This document shows positions 20,160-30,599 of a DNA stretch of 64,000 bases, piece after piece. Below the pieces are notes generated by a model that searched no databases, was not told the origin of the DNA, and saw nothing but the letters and a program-made list of their open reading frames with translations. A program made the translations under genes and the position numbers. The DNA comes from a bacterium BMS3Bbin10 (lineage in GTDB: Bacteria > Pseudomonadota > Alphaproteobacteria > Rhizobiales > Methyloligellaceae), in the NCBI GenBank assembly GCA_002897995.1, contig BDTT01000131.1, positions 1-64,000 of the forward strand. The letters run 5' to 3'. Every line of letters starts with the position of its first letter. Position 1 is the stretch's first letter.

Positions 20160-23100
20160 GGGAAGAGATGCGGGCAAGACCGCTTCAGGTCCGCGCCCGC
20201 GGCTCTACACCATTGCGCCCACGTCTCCCTTTCTCGACACGCTGGCGCGCGCGGTCCTGAAAGGCGATCTGCCCGTTGCCGGCGGTACGCCGCCGGACAA
20301 ACTCGGCCTCACGCGCTGGACCATCCTGCTGCCCACCCGCCGCGCGGTGCGGGCGCTGGGCGAGGCGTTCTTAAAGGTTTCGGGCGACCCGGCGCTGCTC
20401 CTGCCGCGCATCCGCCCGCTCGGCGATGTGGACGAGGACGCGCTGGTCCTGTCGCCGCCGCCCGAGGCCGGGAACAATGCCGAACTCGCGCTTGATTTGC
20501 CTGCGGCCATCAGCGCCAATGAGCGCCGTCTGGTGCTCACCAAACTCATTCTGAAATGGAGCCGGACCCTCGCGGCGGCGGGCAGCGGCGAGGCCGGCTA
20601 CACCCAGAGCGCCACCCCCGCGCAGGCCTCGAGCCTCGCCGTCCAGCTTGCCGCCCTCATGGACGCATTGGACGCCGAGCAGGTTGATCTGGACGCGATA
20701 GAAAGTCTCGCGCCGGAGCGTTTCGCCGACCACTGGCGGCACACGCTGAAATTTCTGGAGATTGTCACCGGGCATTGGCCCGCATATCTGCGCGAGCAGG
20801 ATGTCATGGCGCCCTATGCCCGCCGCAACGCACTGATGGCGGCCGAAACCGAGCGGCTGGCCGCAAGCCCGCCCAAGGCCCCTGTTATCGCCGCCGGGTC
20901 CACCGCCACCGCCCCCGCCACGGCGGCGCTGCTGGAGGCCGTGGCGCGGTTGCCCGATGGCGCGGTGGTTCTGCCCGGGCTCGACATGGCGCTGGACGAG
21001 GAGAGCTGGCAGGCGATAAACGCCCCGGTTCCTCACCCCGAGCATCCGCAATTCGGCATGCACCGGTTTCTCTCCCGGCTGGGCGCCTCCCGCGATGAAG
21101 TCATGGCGCTGGGCGCGGACGAAGCGCGCGGCGCGCGGGCAAGCGTCGTCTCCCAGGCCCTGCGCCCGGCGGGGACAACGGACAAGTGGCTGGATTTTGC
21201 CGGGGACGCCGACCGGGAGGCCATCGCCGGGGCGCTTGAGGGCGTCGCCAGGATCGATGCTCCGGGCGAACAGGACGAGGCGGAGGTGATCTCCCTGCTG
21301 CTGCGCCAGGCCGCTGAACAACCGGGCCGCACGGCCGCCCTTGTGACCCCTGACCGGACGCTGGCGCGGCGCGTCTCCATCCGGCTGGAAAAATGGCGCG
21401 TGGACGTCGACGACTCCGCCGGCACGCCCCTGGACAAGACGCTGCCCGGCAGTTTCATGGACGCCGTGGTGGATGCGGCCGGGACAGGATTTGCGCCGGT
21501 GCCGCTGCTGGCGCTGCTGAAGCACCCCTTCACCCTTCTTGGCCGCGATGCGGGCGCCATGCGCCGCGCCGCGCGGGCGCTGGAGCTGGTTGCCATGCGC
21601 CAGCCGGCGACCGCGCCGGGCTTTGCCGCCTTGCGCACGACCATGGCGCGCACCCGCCGTGGGGTGAGTGAGGGAACCCAGCGCCAGCAGGCGGTGTTGC
21701 GGCTTGAGGAGAAGGACTGGCGGGGTGTCGAGAAATTGCTCGATGACCTTGAAACGGTCCTGCGTCCGCTGACGGAAATTTTCGAAAAACCGGACAGGAC
21801 CACCCCGCTGAATGAGTTGTTGCGCGCCCATGTGCAAGCCGGCGAAGCGCTGGCGGCGAATGCCGAGGGCTCAGGCGCGGCGCTCTGGCGCGGCGAAGCG
21901 GGTGAGGCGCTGGCCGGTCTGTTCGAATCCCTGCTCACGGCGGAGTCTTCAGACCTTGAAATCGCCCCGGCGGACTATCCCGAACTCTACCGCTCGTTCG
22001 TGGCCGGACTGGCGGTGCGACCGCGAGGCCCCAGGCATCCGCGTATTTTTATCTGGGGGCCGCTCGAAGCGCGCCTGCAACGCCCGGACATGGTGGTGCT
22101 GGGCGGGTTGAACGAAGGGGTGTGGCCGGCAAGCGTGGAAACCGACCCCTGGCTCAGCCGGCCCATGCGCGCCGAAATCGGCCTGTCCGCGCCGGAGCGG
22201 CGCATCGGGCTTGCCGCCCATGACGTGGCGCAATTGCTCGGCGTGGAAAAGGTCTATCTCACGCGGGCGGAAAAGGCCGGCGGTGCGCCGAGCGTACCCT
22301 CGCGCTGGCTGCTGCGGCTCGATGCCGTGCTGGACGCGGTGGAGCTGAAGGGCGCCCTCGAACCGGCGGAACCCTGGCTGGAATGGGCGCGCGCCCGCGA
22401 TAGGGTGGAGGCGGTTGCGCCGGTTCGCGCCCCCGCGCCTCGCCCGCCCGTATCGGCCCGCCCCAGGCGGTTGTCCGTGACGCGCATCGAGGCGTGGATT
22501 GCCAGCCCCTACGCCATCTTCGCGGGAGATATTCTGCGGCTCAAAAAGCTGGACGGGATCGCGGAGGAGCCGGGGCCCGCGCTCAAGGGCATGCTCGTTC
22601 ATGACCTCTTGCAGCGCTTCGCCCAGGCCTATCCGGACAAATTACCGAGCGATATCGAAGCGGCCCTCATGCATCACGCCAATGCGCTGTTCGGCGAATT
22701 TGGCGGCCAGGCCCGCATAGAAGCCTTCTGGCGCGGGCAATTCGCCAATTTCGCCCGCTGGTTCGCGGCCACCGAACCCGCGCGCCGCGAAGGGGTGAGC
22801 GCGGTGAACGCCGAAGTGAAAGGCGCCCTTGAGATAGACGGCAATTTCACGCTGTCCGCGCGCGCCGACCGCATTGACATACGCGCGGATGGCACGCTCG
22901 CGATTTATGACTACAAGACCGGCAGCGTGCCGAGTGAAAAACAAATCGAGGAGACAAAAGCGCCGCAACTGCCCCTGGAGGGCGTGATTGCACAAGCGGG
23001 AGGGTTTGAGGGCCTACCCGCGGCCCCCGTCTCACGCCTCGTCTATATCCGCGCCCGGGGCTATGGCGAGGGCGGCGAGGAGCGTGATGCCGGGAAAAAG

Positions 23101-23295
23101 ATCGCGCCGGACGAACTTGCGGTGCAGGCACTCGAGCATCTGGAAACGCTGGTCGGCGCTTATGCCATCGAGACCCAGCCCTACGAGGCGCTGCGGCGCG
23201 CCGGGTTCCGCAACTCCGCGCAATACCGCTATGACGACTATGCCCATCTGGCGCGGGTGCAGGAGTGGCAGGCCGGCGGCGAGGGTGAGGAATAG
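20146..23295 (+). CDS. addB: Double-strand break repair protein AddB
   Basis: A 1049-residue subunit of the AddAB helicase-nuclease, which processes broken DNA ends for recombination. The N-terminal half is the inactive helicase-like part with PTRRAV near residue 60, and the C-terminal half carries the RecB-type nuclease motif region, with IYDYKTGSVPS at about 920. The frame opens with GTG at 20146 inside the murU end, which implies translational coupling. The next gene is addA, five bases downstream. AddAB replaces RecBCD in most alphaproteobacteria. Confidence 0.93.
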   Translation: MNRGEGRDAGKTASGPRPRLYTIAPTSPFLDTLARAVLKGDLPVAGGTPPDKLGLTRWTILLPTRRAVRALGEAFLKVSGDPALLLPRIRPLGDVDEDALVLSPPPEAGNNAELALDLPAAISANERRLVLTKLILKWSRTLAAAGSGEAGYTQSATPAQASSLAVQLAALMDALDAEQVDLDAIESLAPERFADHWRHTLKFLEIVTGHWPAYLREQDVMAPYARRNALMAAETERLAASPPKAPVIAAGSTATAPATAALLEAVARLPDGAVVLPGLDMALDEESWQAINAPVPHPEHPQFGMHRFLSRLGASRDEVMALGADEARGARASVVSQALRPAGTTDKWLDFAGDADREAIAGALEGVARIDAPGEQDEAEVISLLLRQAAEQPGRTAALVTPDRTLARRVSIRLEKWRVDVDDSAGTPLDKTLPGSFMDAVVDAAGTGFAPVPLLALLKHPFTLLGRDAGAMRRAARALELVAMRQPATAPGFAALRTTMARTRRGVSEGTQRQQAVLRLEEKDWRGVEKLLDDLETVLRPLTEIFEKPDRTTPLNELLRAHVQAGEALAANAEGSGAALWRGEAGEALAGLFESLLTAESSDLEIAPADYPELYRSFVAGLAVRPRGPRHPRIFIWGPLEARLQRPDMVVLGGLNEGVWPASVETDPWLSRPMRAEIGLSAPERRIGLAAHDVAQLLGVEKVYLTRAEKAGGAPSVPSRWLLRLDAVLDAVELKGALEPAEPWLEWARARDRVEAVAPVRAPAPRPPVSARPRRLSVTRIEAWIASPYAIFAGDILRLKKLDGIAEEPGPALKGMLVHDLLQRFAQAYPDKLPSDIEAALMHHANALFGEFGGQARIEAFWRGQFANFARWFAATEPARREGVSAVNAEVKGALEIDGNFTLSARADRIDIRADGTLAIYDYKTGSVPSEKQIEETKAPQLPLEGVIAQAGGFEGLPAAPVSRLVYIRARGYGEGGEERDAGKKIAPDELAVQALEHLETLVGAYAIETQPYEALRRAGFRNSAQYRYDDYAHLARVQEWQAGGEGEE

Positions 23296-23300
23296 CCCCC

Positions 23301-26300
23301 ATGTCCACCGAACAAATCAAACAGATGACCGACGCCAACCAGGCCATTGCGTCGAACCCGCGGGTTTCCGCCTGGGTGTCGGCCAATGCCGGCACCGGCA
23401 AAACCACCGTTCTGGTCAACCGCGTGCTGCGTCTCCTGCTGCACAGGGACGCCGCCGGCGACGCCTATACGCGCCCCGAGAAAATCCTCTGCCTCACCTA
23501 TACCAAGGCGGCGGCGGCGGAGATGGAAAACCGCCTGTTCGCCATTCTTGCCCACTGGGCGGTGGTGAGTGAGCGGGAGCTTGCGGGCGCCTTGAAGGAT
23601 TTGCGAGGGGAGCCCGCCTCGCCGCGGGACATGGCGCGCGCGCGCAGGCTTTTCGCCACCACGCTCGACACCAGGGGCGGGCTGAAGATTCACACCATCC
23701 ACGCGTTCTGCGAGCGCCTGCTGCACCGCTTTCCGCTTGAGGCGGGTATCCAGGCGGATTTCAAGGTGCTGGAGGATCAGGAGCGCCGGACCTTGCGCGA
23801 GGCGGCGATAGATGACGTGCTGGGCCGGGCCACTGCGGAACCCGGAGAGCCCCTGGGACAGGCGCTGACGGAAGTGGTCGCGGTGAGCGCGGAAGAGAGT
23901 TTCCGTAGTCTCATAGAGGTGGCGCTCGGCAGGCAGGAAGAGATACGCGCGCTGCACCGGCTGAATGACGCCTTCGTCACGCTGGGTCAATCCGAGCGAA
24001 ACGGCATCATCGCTGCATTTGGAGAAAGTGCCAACCGCAGCGAAGCGGATGTCCTCAATGACATGGCACAGGCGCTCAGCGATGCGCAGATCGATACCTT
24101 CCTCGCCGGTATTTCCGCCGAGAAGGCGACCGAGAAAAACCTGCTGTCCGCGCTTGCCAGGGCGAAGGCGGCCGGCGCGCCCGAATTGCGGGCGCTGGCG
24201 TTCCGTGAAGCATTTCTGATTCAGGCGGGCACGCCGAGAAAGACCCTTCTGACCAAGTTGGTCGCGGCGGAGCATCCGGAATTCCTTGAAGAACTTCACG
24301 ATGCCCAGGACAAGGTCGCCGCCCTGGCCCGCGAACAGGCCGCCTTGAACATCGCCTCCGCCACCGGTGCGCTGCTCACCCTCGCCGATGAAATCATTGC
24401 CCGCTATGAGCGCCGCAAGGCCGCGCGCGCGGGGCTGGACTATGACGATCTGATCGAGAAGTCGGTCCGCCTGCTGTCCGGCAGCCGCGCCGCCGCCTGG
24501 GTGCTCTACAAGCTCGACTACGGCATCGACCATATCCTCGTCGACGAGGCGCAGGATACGAGCCCGGTGCAATGGCGGGTGATCGACGCGCTGGCCGGTG
24601 AGTTTTTCGCCGGGGAAAGCGCGCAGGAAACCGACCGGACCCTGTTCGCCGTGGGCGATGAAAAGCAGTCCATTTACTCCTTTCAGGGGGCCGACCCAGC
24701 GTCCTTTGCCGAGCATGGCCGAAAATTCAGAACACTTGCGGAAGCTGCCGGTCGGCAGTGGGAGCGCGTGCCGCTGACGGTGTCCTTCCGCTCCACCGAA
24801 CCTGTGCTGAAGGCGGTGGATGAGGTCTTCGATCATGAGGGCGCGCGCGATGGGGTCGTGTGGGAGGGCGCGCAAATCGTCCATCAGGCAGTGCGCGCGG
24901 GGCAGGCCGGGCTGGTGGAACTCTGGCCCGTGGAGGAACCGGTCGACCACACCCCCGCCCACGCCATGCGCCCCCATGAGGAAGAAGCCGCTGAAACCCA
25001 CGCCCGCGACGCGCTGGTGGAGAAGATCGCCGACACCATCAAGCATTGGCTGGGCAGCGGTGAGCGGCTTGACGCGCAAAACCGGGCCATGCGTCCCGGT
25101 GACATACTGCTTCTTGTGCGTAACCGCGATGAATTCGTCGGCAAACTCATCCGGGCGCTGAAGGCCCGGGGCATTCCCGTCGCCGGCGCGGACCGGATGA
25201 AGCTGGGCGAACAGCTTGCCGTCATGGACCTGATGGCTGTCGGCGATTTCGTGCTGCTGCCGGACGATGATCTCACCCTCGCATGCGTACTCAAGAGCCC
25301 GTTGTTCGGCTTCGATGACGACGATCTGTTCGATCTGGCCTTTGAGCGCACCGGCCCACTGTGGAACGCCCTGCGGGACAAGGCGAAAAAGGATGAGCGC
25401 TACGGCGCCGCCGCGGCCCGTTTGTCCCAATGGCTCAAAAGCGCCGACACCGCGCCGCCTTACGAGTTCTTTGCCGGGCTTCTGGAAGAGCGTCAGATGC
25501 GCATGCGCCTTACGCTCATCGCGCGGCTGGGCGCGGATGCGGGCGACGCCATCGACGAGTTTCTCAATCTCGCGCTGGACTATGAGCGCCTGTCCCACCC
25601 CTCGCTGCAGGGCTTTCTCGACTGGATGCGCCGGGCGCAAGCGGAAGTGAAGCGCGACATGGAGCAGGAGCGCGACGAGGTGCGGATCATGACCGTGCAT
25701 GGCGCCAAGGGGCTGGAGGCCAATGTGGTGATCCTGCCCGACACCTGCCGAACGCCATCGGGAGGCGGCAACAGGCCGAAACTGCTGCCCCTGCCGCGCG
25801 CCTCCGCGCCACCGGATGTACAGGATCATCTGGTGTGGGTGCCGCCCGGCACCATGGAGCTTGGCGAGATCGCGGACGCCAAGGAGGAGCGGAAGGAGAA
25901 AGACCGGGAGGAATATAACCGGCTTCTCTATGTCGCCATGACCCGCGCGCGCGACCGGCTCTATGTGTGCGGCTGGAAGGGCGCGAAGAAAATCCCCGAT
26001 ACATGCTGGCACAAACTTGTGAGCGCCGGTCTGGAAGGCCTGGCCCGGCCGGCCAGGGGCGCGCTCGGGCAAGATGTGCTGCGCTACGAATCCAGCCAGG
26101 ACCCGAAGCTGGAGGTCGAGGCAGGCGAGACGCCGCAGAGGCCGGAGCCCGTTCCGCTTCCGCGATGGGCAAAAGAAGATGCCGCGCCGGAGGCTTCGCC
26201 GGCCTTGCCGCTGACGCCATCGGCCATTTCGTCGGCGGGTGAACCGGGAGAAGGGGAGCTGCCCGAACAGGATGTCGTGCCGCCGCTGGAGCGGGCTGAC

Positions 26301-26828
26301 GCTTCCCGTTTCCTGCGCGGAAATCTGGTCCATGCCCTGTTGCAGCATCTGCCGGAAATCGATGCGGACAAGCGGGCGCAAACGGCACGGCGCTATGTTG
26401 CCGCCAAGGGGAAGGAGCTTGCCGGGAAGGACCGCGAGGACATCGTGGCGGAAACTTTGGCGATCCTTGAGGGGGGCGAATTCGCGCCCCTGTTCGGGCC
26501 GCGCAGCCAGGCGGAGGCGCCCGTCGCGGCGCGTATTTCGCGCGCGGGCAAACCGGCGCTGGAATTCAACGGGCAGATCGACCGGATTGTGGAACTCGAA
26601 AATGAGGTCCTCATTGTCGACTACAAGACCAACCGCCCGCCGCCAAAGAGGGCGCAGGATGTCGCCCCGCTCTACCGCCGGCAGCTCGCCGCCTACAGGC
26701 AAGCGCTTCGGCGCATTTATCCCGGCAAGAAGGTGCGCGCCGCGCTGCTGTGGACCGACGGACCGCATATCATGGCGATGCCGGATGAACTGCTGGATGA
26801 GGCGGAAGCCGACATTATGAAGCTATAG
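23301..26828 (+). CDS. addA: Double-strand break repair helicase AddA
   Basis: A 1175-residue UvrD-family helicase-nuclease and partner of AddB. Walker A is ANAGTGKTT at residues 29-37, motif II is DEAQDTSPVQWR, motif III includes GDEKQSIYSFQGAD, and motif VI is NRLLYVAMTRARDRLYV. The C-terminal nuclease domain has the VDYKTNRPP motif. A very long open frame on the opposite strand is a base-composition artefact. The start ATG at 23301 lies five bases after the addB stop. Confidence 0.96.
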   Translation: MSTEQIKQMTDANQAIASNPRVSAWVSANAGTGKTTVLVNRVLRLLLHRDAAGDAYTRPEKILCLTYTKAAAAEMENRLFAILAHWAVVSERELAGALKDLRGEPASPRDMARARRLFATTLDTRGGLKIHTIHAFCERLLHRFPLEAGIQADFKVLEDQERRTLREAAIDDVLGRATAEPGEPLGQALTEVVAVSAEESFRSLIEVALGRQEEIRALHRLNDAFVTLGQSERNGIIAAFGESANRSEADVLNDMAQALSDAQIDTFLAGISAEKATEKNLLSALARAKAAGAPELRALAFREAFLIQAGTPRKTLLTKLVAAEHPEFLEELHDAQDKVAALAREQAALNIASATGALLTLADEIIARYERRKAARAGLDYDDLIEKSVRLLSGSRAAAWVLYKLDYGIDHILVDEAQDTSPVQWRVIDALAGEFFAGESAQETDRTLFAVGDEKQSIYSFQGADPASFAEHGRKFRTLAEAAGRQWERVPLTVSFRSTEPVLKAVDEVFDHEGARDGVVWEGAQIVHQAVRAGQAGLVELWPVEEPVDHTPAHAMRPHEEEAAETHARDALVEKIADTIKHWLGSGERLDAQNRAMRPGDILLLVRNRDEFVGKLIRALKARGIPVAGADRMKLGEQLAVMDLMAVGDFVLLPDDDLTLACVLKSPLFGFDDDDLFDLAFERTGPLWNALRDKAKKDERYGAAAARLSQWLKSADTAPPYEFFAGLLEERQMRMRLTLIARLGADAGDAIDEFLNLALDYERLSHPSLQGFLDWMRRAQAEVKRDMEQERDEVRIMTVHGAKGLEANVVILPDTCRTPSGGGNRPKLLPLPRASAPPDVQDHLVWVPPGTMELGEIADAKEERKEKDREEYNRLLYVAMTRARDRLYVCGWKGAKKIPDTCWHKLVSAGLEGLARPARGALGQDVLRYESSQDPKLEVEAGETPQRPEPVPLPRWAKEDAAPEASPALPLTPSAISSAGEPGEGELPEQDVVPPLERADASRFLRGNLVHALLQHLPEIDADKRAQTARRYVAAKGKELAGKDREDIVAETLAILEGGEFAPLFGPRSQAEAPVAARISRAGKPALEFNGQIDRIVELENEVLIVDYKTNRPPPKRAQDVAPLYRRQLAAYRQALRRIYPGKKVRAALLWTDGPHIMAMPDELLDEAEADIMKL

Positions 26829-26838
26829 TGAGGGCCTC

Positions 26839-26867
26839 TTGACGCTTGGAAGCCGGGCACCTACGTT
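26839..26867 (+). promoter_or_regulatory. Probable sigma-70-type promoter for trxA
   Basis: TTGACG at 26839-26844 and TACGTT at 26862-26867 are 17 bases apart, about 60 bases upstream of the trxA start. The -35 is close to consensus. A CCCCT/AGGGG inverted repeat lies between it and the gene. Confidence 0.45.
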
Positions 26868-26927
26868 CCCCTCGACTTTCAGGGGTCCAAAATGATTCCC
26901 CTGCCCGGAATATGAGGAGTTCACGGC

Positions 26928-27251
26928 ATGACAAGCACAGCGGTTTCCGACGATACCTTCGAGGACGAGGTCCTGAAATCCTCGACCCCCGTGGTGGTCG
27001 ATTTCTGGGCGGAATGGTGCGGACCGTGCAAACAAATCTCCCCCGCGCTCGACGAGATCGCGCAGGAGATGGACGGCAAGGTGAAGATCGCCAAGATCAA
27101 TATCGACGAGAATCCGAATACGCCCGGAAAATATGGTATTCGCGCAATCCCGACCCTGATCCTGTTCAAGGACGGCGAAGTCGCCTCGACCCAGACCGGC
27201 GCTCAGCCCAAGGGCAAGCTGGTGGACTGGATCAACAGCTCCATTTCCTGA
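26928..27251 (+). CDS. trxA: Thioredoxin
   Basis: A 107-residue thioredoxin with the redox-active WCGPC motif at about residues 30-34 and the cis-proline region AIPTLILF. It reduces disulfides in cytoplasmic proteins using electrons from thioredoxin reductase. TGAGGAG lies upstream of the ATG. Its own promoter-like sequence and a terminator after the stop suggest a single-gene unit, although it follows addA directly as in other alphaproteobacteria. Confidence 0.97.
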   Translation: MTSTAVSDDTFEDEVLKSSTPVVVDFWAEWCGPCKQISPALDEIAQEMDGKVKIAKINIDENPNTPGKYGIRAIPTLILFKDGEVASTQTGAQPKGKLVDWINSSIS

Positions 27252-27278
27252 GCCGGCAAAGTCAGATTTGAGTTTCAG

Positions 27279-27307
27279 AAGACCCCGGTCACGCGCCGGG
27301 GTTTTCT
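27279..27307. terminator. Hairpin terminator shared by trxA and folC
   Basis: CCCCGG and CCGGGG arms around a seven-base loop are followed on the plus strand by TTTTCTTCTT. The hairpin spans the end of folC, so it can serve trxA on one strand and possibly folC on the other. Confidence 0.7.
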
Positions 27308-28665
27308 TCTTCCAGCATTGCCAGAACCTGTCCGGCGAGATAGAGCGAGCCGCATATGAGGATGCGCACCGGCCCGTCGGCGCGCATGCGGCTTGCCTCG
27401 AGGGCCTGGACGAGGCTGCCGGCGGCATGCGCATCGAGCCCGGCGCCGCGGGCAATGACTGCCAGTTCATCCGCGCCATAGGCCTTGTCCCTGCCTTCCA
27501 CCGCAACGGTCGCGGCCCATTGGGCGAGGCCGTCGAAGTGCCGGAAGAAGCCGTCCGCATCCTTGCCTGTCATCATCCCGCAAATCAGGTGCAGGGGCTG
27601 CGGCGCTCGTTCCTCCATTTCGGCCATGGCGTGCGCAAGCGCTTCGGCGGCGGATATATTGTGACCGCCGTCGAGCCATATCTGCGAGTCCTTCGCCACG
27701 TGAGCCTGCAGGGCGCTGCCGGTGAGGTTCTGGAGCCGGGCCGGCCATTGCGCCGACTTCAGGCCGGCCGAAAGGGCCGCGCTTGCAGCCGGCTCTCCGG
27801 CCAGCGCGCGCATGGCGGCGAGAGCCGTCCCCGCATTGTCGATCTGGTGGCGGCCAACCAGGCGGGGCAGGGGCAGATCGAGCAGCTCCGTACCGGTTTG
27901 AAAAATCAGCCGGCCATGTTGTTCGAACGCATCCCAGGCCTGACCGTGGACAAGCAGGGGCGCGTCCAGTTCGCCCGCGCGCGCCTCGATAACGTCGAGA
28001 GCTTGAGTTTCCTGACGCGCGACAACGCAAGGGACGCCTGCCTTTAGAATTCCCGCTTTCTCCCCGGCGATCCCGCCGATACCGGAGCCCAGATACCGGT
28101 CATGGTCGCGGGAAATCGGCGTGATGACCGTGAGGGCGGGTTTCGCAACCACATTGGTGGCGTCGAGCCGGCCGCCAAGGCCCGTTTCCAGCAGCACATG
28201 GTCCGCCGGGATTTCAGAGAAGGCGAGAAACGCCGCCGCCGTGGTGATCTCGAAAAATGTGATGGGCTGGGAGCCGTTGGCCGCCTCGACGCGCAGCAGA
28301 TAGTCGCGCAAGGCCGCTTCGCCGATTTGCTCCGCGCCACCTGGTCCCGCCAGCGAGATGCGTTCATGGAACCGCACAAGATGCGGCGAGGTAAAGACAT
28401 GAACCCGTTTTCCGGCCGCTTCCAGCATCGCTTTGAGGAAGGCGATGACGGAGCCCTTGCCGTTGGTGCCCGCCACATGGATCACGCCGGGCAGCTTGTC
28501 CTGCGGACGCCCCAGCGCCTCGAGCAGCCGCTCCACCCGGTCCAGCGCCAGATCGATGACGTCGGGATAGAGGCGCTCCATCCGGGCGAGGATGTCCGCG
28601 CTGGACTCAAGATTTGGCACCGGAAGGCTTTCCGGGCGTCCGGATGAAGGTGTGAGGGATGTCAT
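27289..28665 (-). CDS. folC: Bifunctional folylpolyglutamate synthase/dihydrofolate synthase
   Basis: A 458-residue Mur-ligase-family enzyme that adds glutamate to dihydropteroate and to folates. The ATP-binding VAGTNGKGS is at about residues 61-69, followed by TSPHLVRFHERI. The ATG at 28665 is chosen because it leaves a 25-base gap to accD; the frame extends to 28722 but would overlap accD. It is the last gene of the trpFBA-accD-folC run on this strand. Confidence 0.94.
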   Translation of the reverse strand: MTSLTPSSGRPESLPVPNLESSADILARMERLYPDVIDLALDRVERLLEALGRPQDKLPGVIHVAGTNGKGSVIAFLKAMLEAAGKRVHVFTSPHLVRFHERISLAGPGGAEQIGEAALRDYLLRVEAANGSQPITFFEITTAAAFLAFSEIPADHVLLETGLGGRLDATNVVAKPALTVITPISRDHDRYLGSGIGGIAGEKAGILKAGVPCVVARQETQALDVIEARAGELDAPLLVHGQAWDAFEQHGRLIFQTGTELLDLPLPRLVGRHQIDNAGTALAAMRALAGEPAASAALSAGLKSAQWPARLQNLTGSALQAHVAKDSQIWLDGGHNISAAEALAHAMAEMEERAPQPLHLICGMMTGKDADGFFRHFDGLAQWAATVAVEGRDKAYGADELAVIARGAGLDAHAAGSLVQALEASRMRADGPVRILICGSLYLAGQVLAMLEEENPGA

Positions 28666-28690
28666 CGCGGGTTCGCTTGATATTGCGGCG

Positions 28691-29701
28691 TCAGTCCGCA
28701 GCCGGACGGTGCTGTTCTTCATCGCCCGGTTCGCCGGCAGGCGTATCGCCCGCCTCCGGCGAGGCCTCGATACCTTCCTCGGCCGCGTCCAGAACCTCTA
28801 TGGCCGGCGGCGCATGGCCGGCCAGATCCGGTCCGGCCGTCAATTCCTCGCGCCGCGCCTCCATCAGCATACGGCAGATGCGCGAGAGCGTTTCGCGCAA
28901 CTGGTGGCGGTGGGTCACCATGTCGATCATGCCGTGATCCAGCAGATATTCAGAGCGCTGGAATCCTTCGGGCAGTTTTTCGCGGATCGTTTGCTCGATG
29001 ACGCGCGGGCCGGCAAAACAGATAAGCGCGCCGGGCTCGGCAATGTGAATGTCGCCCAGCATGGCGTAGGAGGCGGTCACGCCGCCGGTGGTGGGATGGG
29101 TCAGCACGACGATATAGGGGAGACCGGCTTCTTTAAGTTCCTGAACCGCGACGGTCGTGCGCGGCATCTGCATGAGGGACAAAATGCCTTCCTGCATGCG
29201 CGCGCCGCCCGACGCGGCGAAAAGAACAAACGGCGCGGCGTGCGAGACCGCGGTGCGCAGCCCGGTGATAATGGCTTCGCCCGCGGCGCGCCCGAGCGAG
29301 CCGCCCATAAAGGCAAAATCCTGCGCGGCCGAAACGACGGGCGTGCCGTCCAGCGTGCCGGTGCCAACGAGAACGGCGTCCTCCTGACCGGTTTTCGCGC
29401 GGGCATCCTTGAGGCGGTCCGTATAGCGGCGCTCATCGCGGAATTTGAGCGGGTCGGGCGAAACCTCCGGTGTCGGAACAGTCTCATATTCGCCATTGTC
29501 GAACAGGGCCGCGAGGCGTGCCTTGCCGGTCATGCGCATATGATAGTCGCTGCCCGGAACGACGAACTGGTTGGCTTCGAGATCCTTGTAATGGATCATC
29601 TGCCCGCTTTCGGGGCATTTCAGCCAGACATTATCCGGCACGTCCCGTTTTGCCAGGATGCGCTGGATTTTGGGGCGGACGACTTTGTTGATCCAGTTCA
29701 C
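28691..29701 (-). CDS. accD: Acetyl-CoA carboxylase carboxyltransferase subunit beta, zinc-finger residues lost
   Basis: A 336-residue beta subunit of the carboxyltransferase that makes malonyl-CoA for fatty acid synthesis. The crotonase-type core is intact ([36 protein letters not shown]). The N-terminal four-Cys zinc ribbon of E. coli AccD is not kept: the matching segment reads KCPESGQ then VPGSDYH, with a single Cys. Loss of these ligands is known in some alphaproteobacterial AccD proteins. The C-terminus has an acidic Glu/Pro/Ala-rich tail of about 40 residues. Confidence 0.95.
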   Translation of the reverse strand: MNWINKVVRPKIQRILAKRDVPDNVWLKCPESGQMIHYKDLEANQFVVPGSDYHMRMTGKARLAALFDNGEYETVPTPEVSPDPLKFRDERRYTDRLKDARAKTGQEDAVLVGTGTLDGTPVVSAAQDFAFMGGSLGRAAGEAIITGLRTAVSHAAPFVLFAASGGARMQEGILSLMQMPRTTVAVQELKEAGLPYIVVLTHPTTGGVTASYAMLGDIHIAEPGALICFAGPRVIEQTIREKLPEGFQRSEYLLDHGMIDMVTHRHQLRETLSRICRMLMEARREELTAGPDLAGHAPPAIEVLDAAEEGIEASPEAGDTPAGEPGDEEQHRPAAD

Positions 29702-29757
29702 GGGATTAATTCCTCGGGTCTTGGTCGGCTGCGGTTCAGCCTAAGAATCGCATGCGG

Positions 29758-30597
29758 CTATTTCACGGTGGCAGTTTGGCTGCTCGCAAGCCCTTCGGCA
29801 AGGCCCCGCACGAGATCGGTGACGCTGCTCACGGTTGCCGCGCCCGGCCGGTCATTCTCGTCCAGCGACGCTTTCAGCGCATTGACAAGGGCCGAGCCCA
29901 CGACAACGCCGTCGGCGCCGGCGGCAATGGCGCGGGCCTGTTCGGGCGTTTTGACGCCGAAACCAACGGCGACGGGCAGCTCGGTTTGCATCTTGATGCG
30001 CGCCACGGCGCCATGCACTTCGCCGGTGTCCGGCGCGGCGGTGCCGGTGATCCCGGCAATCGACACGTAATAAACGAACCCGGAAGTGTTTTCGAGCACG
30101 GCCGGCAGGCGTTTAGCGTCCGTGGTCGGCGTTGCCAGGCGAATGAAATTGAGACCCGCTTCGAGTGCCGGGATGCACAATTCATCGTCCTGCTCGGGCG
30201 GCACGTCGACCACGATCAGCCCGTCCACGCCGGCCTCGATGCAATCGCCGATAAAGCCCTCCACCGGATAGACATAGATCGGGTTGTAATACCCCATCAG
30301 CACCAGCGGCGTGTCCTGATCGCCTTCACGGAATTCGCGGATCATCCGAAGCGTTTTCTTCATGGTCTGACCCGCTTTGAGCGCGCGCTGGGACGAGGCC
30401 TGAATGGCCGGCCCGTCGGCCATCGGGTCGGAAAAGGGCATGCCCATCTCGATGATGTCCGCGCCCGCGCCGGGCAACGCCTTCAGCAGCGCCAGCGAGG
30501 TTTCATAGTCCGGATCGCCGGCGGTGGTGAAGGTCACCAGCGCGGCGCGGCCCTTTTCGCGCAATGCGGCGAAGCGTTTGTCGATGCGGGTGGTCAT
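29758..30597 (-). CDS. trpA: Tryptophan synthase alpha chain
   Basis: A 279-residue TIM barrel that cleaves indole-3-glycerol phosphate to indole and glyceraldehyde 3-phosphate. The catalytic Glu in [17 protein letters not shown] (about residue 50) and Asp in VVDVPPEQ are present, as is GFGVKTPEQ of the phosphate site. The ATG at 30597 lies two bases after the trpB stop, which fixes the start and implies coupling. Confidence 0.97.
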   Translation of the reverse strand: MTTRIDKRFAALREKGRAALVTFTTAGDPDYETSLALLKALPGAGADIIEMGMPFSDPMADGPAIQASSQRALKAGQTMKKTLRMIREFREGDQDTPLVLMGYYNPIYVYPVEGFIGDCIEAGVDGLIVVDVPPEQDDELCIPALEAGLNFIRLATPTTDAKRLPAVLENTSGFVYYVSIAGITGTAAPDTGEVHGAVARIKMQTELPVAVGFGVKTPEQARAIAAGADGVVVGSALVNALKASLDENDRPGAATVSSVTDLVRGLAEGLASSQTATVK

Positions 30598-30599
30598 GA

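Noticed and set aside
23238-26768. A 1176-codon open frame antisense to addA
   Set aside because: It mirrors addA codon for codon in GC-rich DNA, has no family motifs, and addA is unmistakable on the other strand.
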